From Saltatorellus ferox (GTDB lineage: Bacteria; Planctomycetota; UBA1135; GCA-002686595): a stretch of 64,000 bases of DNA. Below the pieces are notes generated by a model. It worked only from the letters and a program-made list of their open reading frames with translations, ran no database searches and was not told the DNA's origin. Positions 54,147 to 62,871 of the stretch are shown one piece after another. The translations under genes were made by a program, and so were the position numbers. The DNA lies in NCBI GenBank assembly GCA_007751475.1, contig CP036434.1:4655524-4719523 (forward strand), written 5' to 3'. The first letter of the stretch is position 1; the number at the start of each line of letters is the position of its first letter.

Positions 54147-55571
54147 TCAAAACACGACGCCGAGGCGACCAGCGGTTGCCAAGCGGAGCTCTGCTGCCAC
54201 CTCTTTGAGCCGGTCCATCAGAGCGCGCAGGTCCTCGTCAGTGGCCTGTCCATTGACCAGGACCAGCCGAACGACCGCACGACCATCTACGAGCGCATAG
54301 CCGACCATGGCCAGCCCGCGTTCGGTCAGCTGCTGGCATAGCTCCTCCGCCGAGACGCCTTCCACGGCGAAGCAGACGTTGATGAACTCGGGGTCGCGCA
54401 CGAGCTCGAGGTCCGGCGCGTCGCGGACGATCTGGGCGGCGCACAAAGCCAAGCGGCGGAACCGCGCCAGCCGCTCCGCCAGCCCCCGGTGGCCGAGGGC
54501 CTGCCAAAGCGTCCAGAGCTTCAAGGCGTCGTTCCTGCGCCCACATTGAATTGAGCGCGTCCCGGGGTTCAGGGTCGAGTCGTCCCCCTGGAACAGGTAG
54601 CTGGCGTTCTCGTCGAGGCTCTGCGCCAGGAGCCCTCGCTCACGCACCAGGATCACCGAGCAGCTGAGCTGAGCCCCCATGAGCTTGTGCGCATCCCAGG
54701 CCACGGAGTCCGCGCGGCCGCAGCCCGAGAGCAGATGGGCCTGGCCCGGATCGAGGACCGCCGAGCCGCCGTAGGCGCCGTCGACATGCATCCAGAGCCC
54801 GAACTCCTCGCAGACATCCGCGATCTCGTCCAGTGGATCGAAGGCGCCCAGAACCGTCGTCCCTGCGGTCGCGTTGACCATCATAGGCTGGTAGCCCGCG
54901 GCCAGATCGCCGCGGACGGCCTCTCGAAGCGCAGCGCAGTCCATGCGCCCGCGCGCGTCCACGTCGACGCGCACGAGGTGGTCCGAACCGATGCTGAGCA
55001 TCGAGATCGCTTTCGTCACGGAATAGTGGCTCTGGTTCGAGGTGTAGACGCGCAGGCTCGGTCCGCGTAGCCCCTCAGTCCGCGACTGCGGACGCGCTCG
55101 GTCCCGCGCGAGCAGCATGCCGACCAGGTTGGAGAGTGACCCCCCGGGCGTAAAGACTCCGTCGGCGTCCTCGAAACCCACGCGCTGCCCCATCTCGCGG
55201 ATCAGCTCCAGCTCCACCAGAACCTGGGCCCCGCCCACCTTGTAGGTGTACATGGAGTTGTTGAGCGCGGCCGCGACGGTCTCGCCCAGAAGAGCAGCCG
55301 GCTCGCGCCCCCCGAACAGCTGGTTGAAGAACGCGCCAGAAGCCGTGGAGGGCGTGTACTTGACCAGCTGGCTGAGCCGCTGTCCCACCGTCTCCAGATC
55401 CTGCCCTTCCTCGGGCAAAGCAATCTCCAGAAGGGAACGCAAGACATCGGGGTCCTGGGGCCGCACCACGGGCTCGCGGGCCTCCTGCGCCTGCCGCTCC
55501 AGGAGAATCCGGGTGAAGAGGTCGGCGACGTGTTCGAGCGGATCGAGTGGAGAGTCCATGGCACCTGGCAA
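54147..55571 (-). CDS. PLP-dependent group II amino-acid decarboxylase
   Basis: Decarboxylates an amino acid using pyridoxal phosphate. 474 residues from the ATG at 55571; ATG 55559 is an alternative. Landmarks are FFNQLFGGREPAALLGE, FTPGGSLSNLVGMLLAR, H182 in NQSHYSVTKA (ring-stacking His), TAGTTVLGAFDPLDEI, and the cofactor aspartate D264 in MHVDGAYGGS. The Schiff-base lysine is K296 in SVAWDAHKLMGA. SIQCGRRNDALKLW is close to the QCGRK(V/N)D motif of animal-type glutamate, cysteine-sulfinate and aspartate decarboxylases, so an acidic amino acid is the likeliest substrate. No transporter or partner gene is adjacent. A fold-back element lies just upstream of its start. Confidence 0.92.
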   Translation of the reverse strand: MPGAMDSPLDPLEHVADLFTRILLERQAQEAREPVVRPQDPDVLRSLLEIALPEEGQDLETVGQRLSQLVKYTPSTASGAFFNQLFGGREPAALLGETVAAALNNSMYTYKVGGAQVLVELELIREMGQRVGFEDADGVFTPGGSLSNLVGMLLARDRARPQSRTEGLRGPSLRVYTSNQSHYSVTKAISMLSIGSDHLVRVDVDARGRMDCAALREAVRGDLAAGYQPMMVNATAGTTVLGAFDPLDEIADVCEEFGLWMHVDGAYGGSAVLDPGQAHLLSGCGRADSVAWDAHKLMGAQLSCSVILVRERGLLAQSLDENASYLFQGDDSTLNPGTRSIQCGRRNDALKLWTLWQALGHRGLAERLARFRRLALCAAQIVRDAPDLELVRDPEFINVCFAVEGVSAEELCQQLTERGLAMVGYALVDGRAVVRLVLVNGQATDEDLRALMDRLKEVAAELRLATAGRLGVVF

Positions 55572-55609
55572 GCCACCAGGAGGGCGGCGATGGGGCCGAA
55601 TACCCTAGC

Positions 55610-55766
55610 AGTCTGCGCCACAGAATGCGATTCCGCGAGCACCGCCAGGATCCGCGCTCGCGGCGTTGCGCCAAACCCCAATGGCATCCAACCATGGGGG
55701 GTCCGGCGCGCCTTGCGAGCGCGAATCCTGACGGCACTCGCGAAACCGCATTCCGTGGCGCAGACT
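55610..55766. mobile_element. 157-bp fold-back (MITE-like) element flanked by direct repeats
   Basis: The 330-base gap between the decarboxylase gene and the divergent secreted-protein gene is half filled by this palindrome. Its ends are a perfect 12-bp terminal inverted repeat (AGTCTGCGCCAC at 55610, inverted at 55755-55766). The arms stay complementary with scattered mismatches for about 75 bp to a short central loop near 55685-55691. CCTAGC occurs directly on both sides (55604-55609 and 55767-55772), as expected of a target-site duplication. It carries no gene, so any transposase would act in trans. The rest of the gap shows nothing I recognise apart from presumed promoters. Confidence 0.72.
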
Positions 55767-55901
55767 CCTAGCAGGAATGGCGTTGCGCTCGAATACGCTG
55801 TGTGAATACGATCGAGCTGCTGTGCGCCATGTGCCCAGAAGGGTGAACGCGGGTCCCATTCGCCGCCCCTCCGCTGGTACGGAAGTTGCCGAAACTTCGC
55901 C

Positions 55902-57383
55902 ATGCTTCGCTTCCTTGCCTCCACCGCCATCGCCCTTCCCGGCCTCGTCGTCTCCGCGTCGAGTCAGTCCTGCGACCAGGGTGTGATCGACCTCCTCTCC
56001 CCGATTCACGGCCTCGATGCCCACGGGGGACGCGTGGTCGTCAGCAAGAGCACGGTTTTCGGCGAGCGCCCTTCCCTGTCGGTCTTCGACGCGCAGGCGG
56101 GCTCTTCGAGCCCGATTCAGACACACTTCCTTCAGCCCAGCCTCTTCGAGACGAGCTGGAGGATTCGAGAGATCTCCCTCGAAGGGAGCCTGATCGCGTA
56201 CCAGCCGGACGTCGCTTTCACGGCAGGCGCGCAGTTGGTCGTGCATGAGGAGACCAGCGCAGGCTGGGTCCACAGCGCCGTTCCGCTCCCTGGCGAAGGT
56301 TGGAGCTGGGGACACCTCACCTCGATCTCAGGCGACCGCATCGTGGCGGCGACCACCCCGAGTTTCTCCCGACCGATCACGCTTCAGATCGTGGAGCGCG
56401 ATCCGGCAGGCGGGTGGAGGGTGGCCGATGGCGTGGAGACCGACATCCTCTCGCCGTGGTACGACTACCCCATCCACACCGTGCATGAAGACGGCGTCGC
56501 TGCGGTCGCCCAGGACCAGTTCACCGGCGGGGGCCGGGTCGCGGTCTGCGAGCGATCCGCCGCAGGAGCCTGGACGCAAACGGAGACGCTTCGCCCGTCC
56601 AGTACGGACGTCTGGCTCTCCGAGGCCCTCGCGCTCGAAGGCGGCACCCTGGCCGTTCTCCGGCGGCGCGCCTTCGATGACACGCTCGAGGTGCGACTCT
56701 ACGAGCGCAACGCCGTCGGCGCATGGGTCGTTGTAGGGCAGGGGGCGACGGTTCCAGCCGTCCCCCAGATGTTGCGCTACGAGATCGAGCTCGACGGTCC
56801 GCGGGTCGCGGTCTCCCGCGGCGTCGACGTGCAGGTGTTCCTCCTCCAATCGTCCGGCACTCTCGCGCTCGAACGCACCGTCACGCGAACGGGCGACGTG
56901 AGAGAGTTCCACGCGGGCCATCTAACCGCCAAGGCCTTTGGGAACGGCTTCGATGCGCCGGCCGCGATCCTCCTCGAGGTGCCGCAATCACCAGGTACAA
57001 CGGAGCCCTGCCGTCTTCGCGGTGCCGTCACCTGCCTGGGCAGCGGCGCGGCGGAACTCCGCATCCATGACGCCTGGCTCGACATCACCGCGCGCCGCGC
57101 TGCGGCCGAGGTCGTAGGCGCCCCGCCCGGGGCGACGGTGCTCGTCTTCCGCTCCAACCTTCCGGGCTTCGCTCCTGCACTGGGCGGAGCGCTTTGCTTG
57201 GACCGAAGAAATGCCGCCCTCGCTGGCTCCCCCACGATCGCGGACCCGTCGGGACGCGCGACCGTCGCCCTGCACGCCTCACTCGAGCTGACTCTCCAAG
57301 GTCTCGGCGCTGCCGATCACGTCCAGGCGGTCGTCCTCGGCCCATCGACCGAACTGACGAACGCGCTGGCCTGGCTCCCATAG
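55902..57383 (+). CDS. Secreted beta-propeller-like protein, unknown function
   Basis: 493 residues with a signal peptide (MLRFLASTAIALPGLVVSASSQ). Residues 30-365 consist of repeated strands of the form DGxRVVVS...VFDAQAG, SGDRIVAATTP...LQIVERDPAGGW, EDGVAAVAQD...VAVCERSAAGAW and DGPRVAVSRG...VQVFLLQSSG. That is a degenerate propeller resembling FG-GAP/WD40-like repeats of planctomycete secreted proteins. The last 110 residues form a separate beta domain with conserved cysteines (CRLRGAVTCLGSG, ALCLDRRNA). No catalytic motif is seen. It probably works outside the cytoplasm in binding or adhesion. The ATG at 55902 is the first start that gives the signal peptide. Confidence 0.72.
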   Translation: MLRFLASTAIALPGLVVSASSQSCDQGVIDLLSPIHGLDAHGGRVVVSKSTVFGERPSLSVFDAQAGSSSPIQTHFLQPSLFETSWRIREISLEGSLIAYQPDVAFTAGAQLVVHEETSAGWVHSAVPLPGEGWSWGHLTSISGDRIVAATTPSFSRPITLQIVERDPAGGWRVADGVETDILSPWYDYPIHTVHEDGVAAVAQDQFTGGGRVAVCERSAAGAWTQTETLRPSSTDVWLSEALALEGGTLAVLRRRAFDDTLEVRLYERNAVGAWVVVGQGATVPAVPQMLRYEIELDGPRVAVSRGVDVQVFLLQSSGTLALERTVTRTGDVREFHAGHLTAKAFGNGFDAPAAILLEVPQSPGTTEPCRLRGAVTCLGSGAAELRIHDAWLDITARRAAAEVVGAPPGATVLVFRSNLPGFAPALGGALCLDRRNAALAGSPTIADPSGRATVALHASLELTLQGLGAADHVQAVVLGPSTELTNALAWLP

Positions 57384-57669
57384 GAACCTCCTGGAGATGC
57401 CACGCGACGATCGACGAAGCCCCTGTGACACGCGGGAGTTCGTGGATCGTGAGCGGTCCCTTGGCGCCCCCCTTCGTCCAGCCGGTTCGCAGGAGCGAAG
57501 CTGGGGCTTCAACGCTCACCAGGTGGACCTTGGACGCACCGCATCGCTTCTTCGGCACCGCGAAGCGAAACACGGCCTGCAGAAGAACCGACCTCCCCAT
57601 CCGATGACCGCCGCGCCTCCGGAGGCCTTCGCATGAGTCATCCAGAGCACGCCGCTCTCTCGCGCAGCT

Positions 57670-59418
57670 TCAGGCCGCCCGACCCTTCGCTCGCGAGTGG
57701 GTCAGAAACCCCTCGAGAATCGCCTTTAGCTCGGCTTTCTTGAACGGTTTGGCGAGCACGACATCGAATTCCGTCTCCTGGCAGAGGTTGCCGACCTCGT
57801 CTCCCGTCTCGCCGGTGATGGCCACGATCAGCGCATCGGACGAAGCCGATCTCTCGCGAAGCGCGCGCGCCGCTGCGCGTCCCCCCATCACGGGCATGTT
57901 CAGGTCGAGGAGCACCACGTCGAAGACCCGGTTCCGCGCTTCGTCGACGGCCAACCTTCCATTCTCCACGATGCAGAACGAGCCGGTCAGCGAACGGAGA
58001 TGGGCCTCGAGAATACGGCGGTTGACCTGGTCGTCGTCGGCAGCCAGGACGCGGATCTGGCTCCCCGGCTGGACGCCCTCTCCCCCGGGATCCTCGTCAC
58101 TCATCAACGGCTTCGCTCCCGCATCCAGCGGAATCCGCACGGTGAATCGACTGCCCTCTCCGGGCGCCGAAGCCAGCTCGATCGCTCCGCCCATGAGCCT
58201 CGCCAGGTCTCGACTGATCGACAGCCCGAGCCCCGTGCCTCCGTACTCACGTGAGGTCGACGCCTCTGCCTGCGTGAACTCCTCGAAGATCGACTCGAGG
58301 CGGTCCTCGGGAATGCCGATCCCCGTATCCAGGACCTCCGCGAGCAATCGCCCTCCGCCCGACGCTTCGGTCCAGTCCAGGGTGACCCTGACCTCTCCTT
58401 CAAGGGTGAACTTCAGCGCGTTGCTCACGAGATTCAAGAGCAGCTGACGAATCCGAACCACATCCCCGAGGAGCCAGTCCGGAGTCCGGTCGCTTCTCTC
58501 GACAACGAGTTCGACCGGCGCACGTCGATACGGGGAATGGCGGGTGAGTCGAAGGTCCTCGATCAGGTCGACCAGGGAGAATGGCTTCGATTCGAGCGCC
58601 AGGGCCCCTTCCTGGATCTTGGCGTGGTCGAGCACACCGTTGAGCATGGCCAGGATGTTCTCGGCGGAGCGTTTCCCCGCGTTCACGAGCGATGCCTGTT
58701 CCTCGGTGAGATCGGTCTGGAGAACGAGTGCACTCGTTCCGAGCACGCCGTGAAGGGGCGTCCGAATCTCATGGCTCACCGTGGCGAGGAAGCGCTTGCG
58801 CATGTCCGCGGATTCGATCGCTTCATCCCGCGCATTCTCCAGCGTGCGCTCGTCCCGGACGAGTCTCTTGCAAAGTGGTTCGAAGATGAAGAGACCCTCG
58901 GCGATGAGGACGAGGAGCGTGGCGATGAGCAGCGCGATCTCCTTGGACCGGGCGCGCGCAGCCGTATCCTGACTCTCCTTCTCGTAGGCGTTGACCGCCG
59001 CGTGCATCTTCGGGAGGAACTCCCCGGCGGCCGCGTGAAGCTCTTCTGCCGCGGACCGGCCGCGGCCCTCCAGAACCGCGTGACCCGCGCTCAAGAGCGC
59101 CTGGAAGGTCGCCTCCAGGCCGCTCAGATGGGCATGCACGGGGTGCTCGTCCGCCGTAGTGCGAACGAGCTGCTCGTGCGCGGCTTCGAATTCCTCGAGG
59201 GCCGTCTTCAGCTCGGCGCTCGAGGCCGGGTCCCAGTCCAGCGCCAGCGCGGACTTCGTGATCCGCTGCGACAGCATGCGCTGGCGCCCGGCCACGTTGA
59301 TGTGCTTCGAGTCCGCGTGGGCCGCGCGGAACATCTCTTGAATCAGCACGAGCGACCCGAGGTTCAGAACCGCGAGCGCTCCGAGCGCGAAGAGATAGTG
59401 AGTTCGAAAGCGCCACAT
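57670..59418 (-). CDS. Hybrid histidine kinase with PilJ-type sensor domain
   Basis: 582 residues from the ATG at 59418; an ATG at 59445 adds nine residues. Two membrane helices (LFALGALAVLNLGSLVLIQ and IALLIATLLVLIAEGLFIF) bracket a periplasmic helical sensor. The sensor starts INVAGRQRMLSQRITKSALAL, the signature of the PilJ/type IV pilus methyl-accepting N-terminal domain. The kinase core follows: ATVSHEIRTPLHGVLG with the phospho-acceptor His, NLVSNALKFTLEG (N box), VLDTGIGIP (G1) and YGGTGLGLSIS (G2). A C-terminal receiver has LAADDD and the acceptor in VVLLDLNMPVMGG with lysine in LAKPFKKAEL. All catalytic residues are present. No cognate output gene is adjacent, so the signal probably passes by phosphorelay to a distant partner. 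Confidence 0.93.
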   Translation of the reverse strand: MWRFRTHYLFALGALAVLNLGSLVLIQEMFRAAHADSKHINVAGRQRMLSQRITKSALALDWDPASSAELKTALEEFEAAHEQLVRTTADEHPVHAHLSGLEATFQALLSAGHAVLEGRGRSAAEELHAAAGEFLPKMHAAVNAYEKESQDTAARARSKEIALLIATLLVLIAEGLFIFEPLCKRLVRDERTLENARDEAIESADMRKRFLATVSHEIRTPLHGVLGTSALVLQTDLTEEQASLVNAGKRSAENILAMLNGVLDHAKIQEGALALESKPFSLVDLIEDLRLTRHSPYRRAPVELVVERSDRTPDWLLGDVVRIRQLLLNLVSNALKFTLEGEVRVTLDWTEASGGGRLLAEVLDTGIGIPEDRLESIFEEFTQAEASTSREYGGTGLGLSISRDLARLMGGAIELASAPGEGSRFTVRIPLDAGAKPLMSDEDPGGEGVQPGSQIRVLAADDDQVNRRILEAHLRSLTGSFCIVENGRLAVDEARNRVFDVVLLDLNMPVMGGRAAARALRERSASSDALIVAITGETGDEVGNLCQETEFDVVLAKPFKKAELKAILEGFLTHSRAKGRAA

Positions 59419-59554
59419 GAGTAGGAATCCGCCCAGGCCTGGCAAGAAGCCCTAGGGATATTCCTTCGGCGCGAGATGCGGTCAAACTGTGTCCGCGAAG
59501 CGTGACTCCTGGCCGATTCCCGGGATGGACCACCGCCCGGGGCGGCAATGGGCC

Positions 59555-60925
59555 TTACCCCATGAAACCGAGGTGGTTCGTCGCGAAGTTCCCGAGGTTC
59601 GGGAACATCACCGCCAACTCGATGTCGGGGACGCCGAACCACCGCGCCAGCGTCGCCGCAAACTGATCCGTCCCCTGGGACGGGATCATGCGACCGGAAC
59701 CGGCGTCATCCGCGCCTTCCAGCGCAAAGCTCGGCATCGTCCCGTAGAGGTCGCCGCCTGCCACCGCACCGCCCACGGCGAGAAAGTGCCCGCCCCAGCC
59801 GTGGTCGGTGCCTTGACCGTTGCTCGACAGCGTCCGCCCGAATTCGGAGACGACCGCCAGCGTGACCTGGTTCTCCATCAGCAGCTCCGCCATCGCCGCC
59901 TGGAAGGCCGCGACCGACGCGCTGATGTCCGCGTAGAGAACGGGCTGATCCTCGAGCTGCCCCGCGTGCGTGTCGAAGCCCCCCATTCTCACGAAGAAGA
60001 CCTGACGCTCCATGCCGAGCGTCGCCTGTGCCTGGATCATCTTCGCGACCATCTTCAGCTGGGGCGAGACCTTGCTCTCCGCCGGAAACTCGGTCTGCAG
60101 CGTCGTCTGAGCGCCCAGCGCCGCGGAGATGACCCCGTCCAGCTCGATCGCTTCGGCCCGCGTCTGCGCGAACTGACGCTGGTACAGGTTCGTGTGACCC
60201 TGACCGCGAAGCGCGTCGAACGTCGCCTGGATCGCCGCCCCGGTGTTGCCGTTGAATCCGCCGAGCGAGACGCTCCCGCTGGTGCCCAGGTGGTACGCCT
60301 GCGTGGCGGCGCCCGTGAGCATCGGAGTGGAACCGGCCACCGTGATGGAAGGACTCAGGCTCGTGACGCCGTTCAGGTAGGCCTGGTGATCGGCGAGGGC
60401 TCCTCCCCATCCGATGGCACCGCCGTCATCCGCGCGAACGCGCATCGACTGGGCCTGCTGGTCGTTGTGACTGAAGAGCCGCGGGGGCAGCGCGACGGAG
60501 CTCGCCTGGTACTCGGCCCGCGTGACGGGACGGACGAGATTGCCCGTGTTCACCGAGATCGCGAGGCGCCCTGCATCGAAGAGATCGCGCAGTTCCGGCA
60601 CGGCCGGATGCAGACCGTAGGTGTGCCCGTCCGAGGTCGCGGGTGCGATGTCCAGCAGATCGTTGAGCGGCACCGCCAGGTTCTGGCGCGACGTCGCGTA
60701 CTCATTGTAGGCGCTGCTGTCGGTCGGCACGATCAGGTTGAAGCTGTCGTTGCCGCCCGCGAGGTAAAGAACGACGAGGGCCTTGTAGCCACCGCCGCCC
60801 TGGGCGGCCGCGGCGAAGAGCGGTCCGCTGGACAGCGCGCTGAAGGCCGTCGTGGAGGCCGCTCCGCCCGCCGCCCAGCGCAGGAAGTCGCGCCGCGTTG
60901 GCGCCGAGATGGGTCGGTCCTTCAT
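59555..60925 (-). CDS. DUF1501 domain protein with Tat signal
   Basis: 456 residues. The N-terminus RRDFLRWAAGGAASTTAF is a twin-arginine export signal. The mature part starts KALVVLYLAGGNDSFNLIVPTD, and has GLHPAVPELRDLFDAGRLAISVNTGN, LFSHNDQQAQSM, GGFDTHAGQLEDQPV and TLSSNGQGTDHGWGGHFLAVGG. These are standard DUF1501 landmarks; the family shares the alkaline-phosphatase/sulfatase-like fold, and its substrate is unknown. It overlaps the upstream DUF1800 gene by four bases. This pair is very common and multi-copy in planctomycetes, where the two proteins are assumed to work together outside the cytoplasm. Confidence 0.93.
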   Translation of the reverse strand: MKDRPISAPTRRDFLRWAAGGAASTTAFSALSSGPLFAAAAQGGGGYKALVVLYLAGGNDSFNLIVPTDSSAYNEYATSRQNLAVPLNDLLDIAPATSDGHTYGLHPAVPELRDLFDAGRLAISVNTGNLVRPVTRAEYQASSVALPPRLFSHNDQQAQSMRVRADDGGAIGWGGALADHQAYLNGVTSLSPSITVAGSTPMLTGAATQAYHLGTSGSVSLGGFNGNTGAAIQATFDALRGQGHTNLYQRQFAQTRAEAIELDGVISAALGAQTTLQTEFPAESKVSPQLKMVAKMIQAQATLGMERQVFFVRMGGFDTHAGQLEDQPVLYADISASVAAFQAAMAELLMENQVTLAVVSEFGRTLSSNGQGTDHGWGGHFLAVGGAVAGGDLYGTMPSFALEGADDAGSGRMIPSQGTDQFAATLARWFGVPDIELAVMFPNLGNFATNHLGFMG

Positions 60926-62589
60926 AGCTGGAGCGCCCCCTCGGGCGAGGTGACGATGAGATAGATCGTGTCGAGAACGCGCTGCATGCCGTCCGGCTTG
61001 TTTCCCGCGTCCATGGCCACCGCGGAGACGTGAGCCACGAGCGCGGTGCGCATGTCATCGCTCATCTGCCCGGCCATCAGGTAGAGACCGAGGTGATCCA
61101 CGAGCGCCTCCGGATCGTCCGCAAGAGCCAGTTCCGCGTCGAGCCGCAGCGTCACCGTGTGCTCGTTCGCGTTGCCAAATCCCGGATACGCCCGGTAGAT
61201 CCGGTCGTAGTACTCGTTCGCGGTCAGAGTGATGACCGTGTGCGTGGTGATCTGGAACTCCGGCCCGAAGAGACCCGCGCCCTGAAGAAGTCCCGGCGGT
61301 TCGAAGGTCGGATAGAAGAAGTTGAAGACCGATCCCGAGCGCAGCGCTGCCTGTCCGAAGTCGTTCTGGGGATTCCAGTAGCGGAAGTGCCCCGAAGCGG
61401 CCGCTCCGCCGAACGTCCGCCAGATCCCTGCCATGCGGACCAGAGGCTCGCGCAGCTTGCCGAAGGTCGTCGGCGACGTCAGGTGCCCCGTGCGCGCCTC
61501 GTCGTCCAGCAGGATCGCCCGAACCACCGCCTCGAGGTTGCCGCGCTGCCCGGTACCGTCATCCGCGAACACCGCGGCCACGCGCTGTACATAGCCAGCG
61601 GCAGGCGTGCTCGTCACGATTCGCTGAATCAGGCGGAACGCGATGAAGGGGCCCACGTTCGCGTGCTGAAAGAGAACGTCGAGGGCCGCCTCCAGGTCCT
61701 CCTCCGGCGTAAGACCCGCGGGCAGGACGGCGCCGCCGAGGAGCGTCTTCGCCTGATCGTCGTGGAAGTCCGGCCACGCCTCCATCGGGCGGATCATGTC
61801 CCGGGCTCCCCACTTGAAGTTCGCGGAGCCCGCGTAGGTCCAGCCTGTCATGACGCGCGAGAGTTCCTCGATGTCCGTCTGGCTGTACGTCGGGATCTCG
61901 GCACCGTCCCCGTCGAGCCGCGGGGTGCCGTCGGGCTCGAGCTCGATGAGTCCGATGCAGAAGAGCTGCATCAGCTCGCGCGCGAAGTTCTCGTCCGGCC
62001 GGATGTGATTGACAGGATCCCCCTTCTGGTTGCGAAGGTGGCTCAGGTAGTTGCCCATGATCGGGCTCCTGGCGACGGCGCTCATCAAATCCCGGAAGCT
62101 CCCGAGCGCACCGCGCGTGAGCACGTCGTAGTACTCCGCGAGCCCGATCGCGAAGTTCTGGAGGGCTCCCGAGCGATCGGAGACCACGAAGATCTCCGAC
62201 AGGGCGAAGGCCATGCGCTGACGCAGCTGATCTTCGCCTCGAACCGCGTTGCGCCACCAGAGTTCCTGGCGCTGGTTCTGATAGATGCTCTCGCCAGCCG
62301 CCTCGCGCGCCTCCAGCGCAGGACGCTGGAGCGAAGGCGCCACGCGCCTCTGATGGTCGAGGTACGCGTTGAATCCCGCGTACTGGAGCCCTGTCATATC
62401 GTCGGCGGTCACCCCGAAGGTCGCCGCCTCCAGGAAGCGAGCCGCGTCCATCTCATCGGCGGGAAGATCCGTCCCGGGTCCCGCCTGGATCCACCAGGCC
62501 GCCTCGGGAACATCGTCCTCTCCTCCGGCGCTGCAGCCCGCCGCCACGGCGAGCCCCGCGGCCCAGCCGAGCTCCTTCACCGTCGGCAT
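60922..62589 (-). CDS. DUF1800 domain lipoprotein
   Basis: 555 residues from the ATG at 62589, chosen because MPTVKELGWAAGLAVAAGC is a lipoprotein signal with the lipidated cysteine at residue 19. Family landmarks are ARFLEAATFGVTADDM, WWRNAVRGEDQLRQRMAFALSEIFVVSD, YYDVLTRGALGSFRDLMSAVARSPIMGNYLSHLRNQK, and the signature RPDENFARELMQLFCIGL followed by YSQTDIEELSRVMTGWTY. The end is LIVTSPEGALQL. Biochemical role unknown. It is translationally coupled to the DUF1501 gene downstream. An upstream in-frame ATG at 62670 would hide the lipoprotein signal. Confidence 0.93.
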   Translation of the reverse strand: MPTVKELGWAAGLAVAAGCSAGGEDDVPEAAWWIQAGPGTDLPADEMDAARFLEAATFGVTADDMTGLQYAGFNAYLDHQRRVAPSLQRPALEAREAAGESIYQNQRQELWWRNAVRGEDQLRQRMAFALSEIFVVSDRSGALQNFAIGLAEYYDVLTRGALGSFRDLMSAVARSPIMGNYLSHLRNQKGDPVNHIRPDENFARELMQLFCIGLIELEPDGTPRLDGDGAEIPTYSQTDIEELSRVMTGWTYAGSANFKWGARDMIRPMEAWPDFHDDQAKTLLGGAVLPAGLTPEEDLEAALDVLFQHANVGPFIAFRLIQRIVTSTPAAGYVQRVAAVFADDGTGQRGNLEAVVRAILLDDEARTGHLTSPTTFGKLREPLVRMAGIWRTFGGAAASGHFRYWNPQNDFGQAALRSGSVFNFFYPTFEPPGLLQGAGLFGPEFQITTHTVITLTANEYYDRIYRAYPGFGNANEHTVTLRLDAELALADDPEALVDHLGLYLMAGQMSDDMRTALVAHVSAVAMDAGNKPDGMQRVLDTIYLIVTSPEGALQL

Positions 62590-62871
62590 CCCACCGGAAC
62601 CGCTCTCCACGACACTCTCTTCCACGACCGCCCCTTGGTCAGCTGCGGCACGGAAACGTCGCGCCTGCACCAGCGCGCCCGCCCCACTCCCGTACCCTCG
62701 CGTGGTTCATCGGGAGGAGAGGATCCGCGGCTGAAGAACCGATGCCACGCTTCCCTGCGAATGCCCAGATCAGGACCGAGGCTGCGGCGATGGGCCCCGT
62801 CGCCCCAAGTAGAAGAGACCTATCATCAACGGCAGAAAAGTGCGGCTGTGGAGGACCTCCGAAGGCGAACG

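Noticed and set aside
55570..55910. Insertion sequence remnant with its own transposase
   Set aside because: The inverted repeat and flanking direct repeats are convincing, but the 157 bp cannot encode a transposase; treated as a non-autonomous element.
57384..57669. Possible small plus-strand gene from 57397 between the secreted-protein gene and the histidine kinase gene
   Set aside because: About 79 codons with an Arg/Pro-rich composition unlike neighbouring proteins, no start signal and no recognisable features; left as intergenic.
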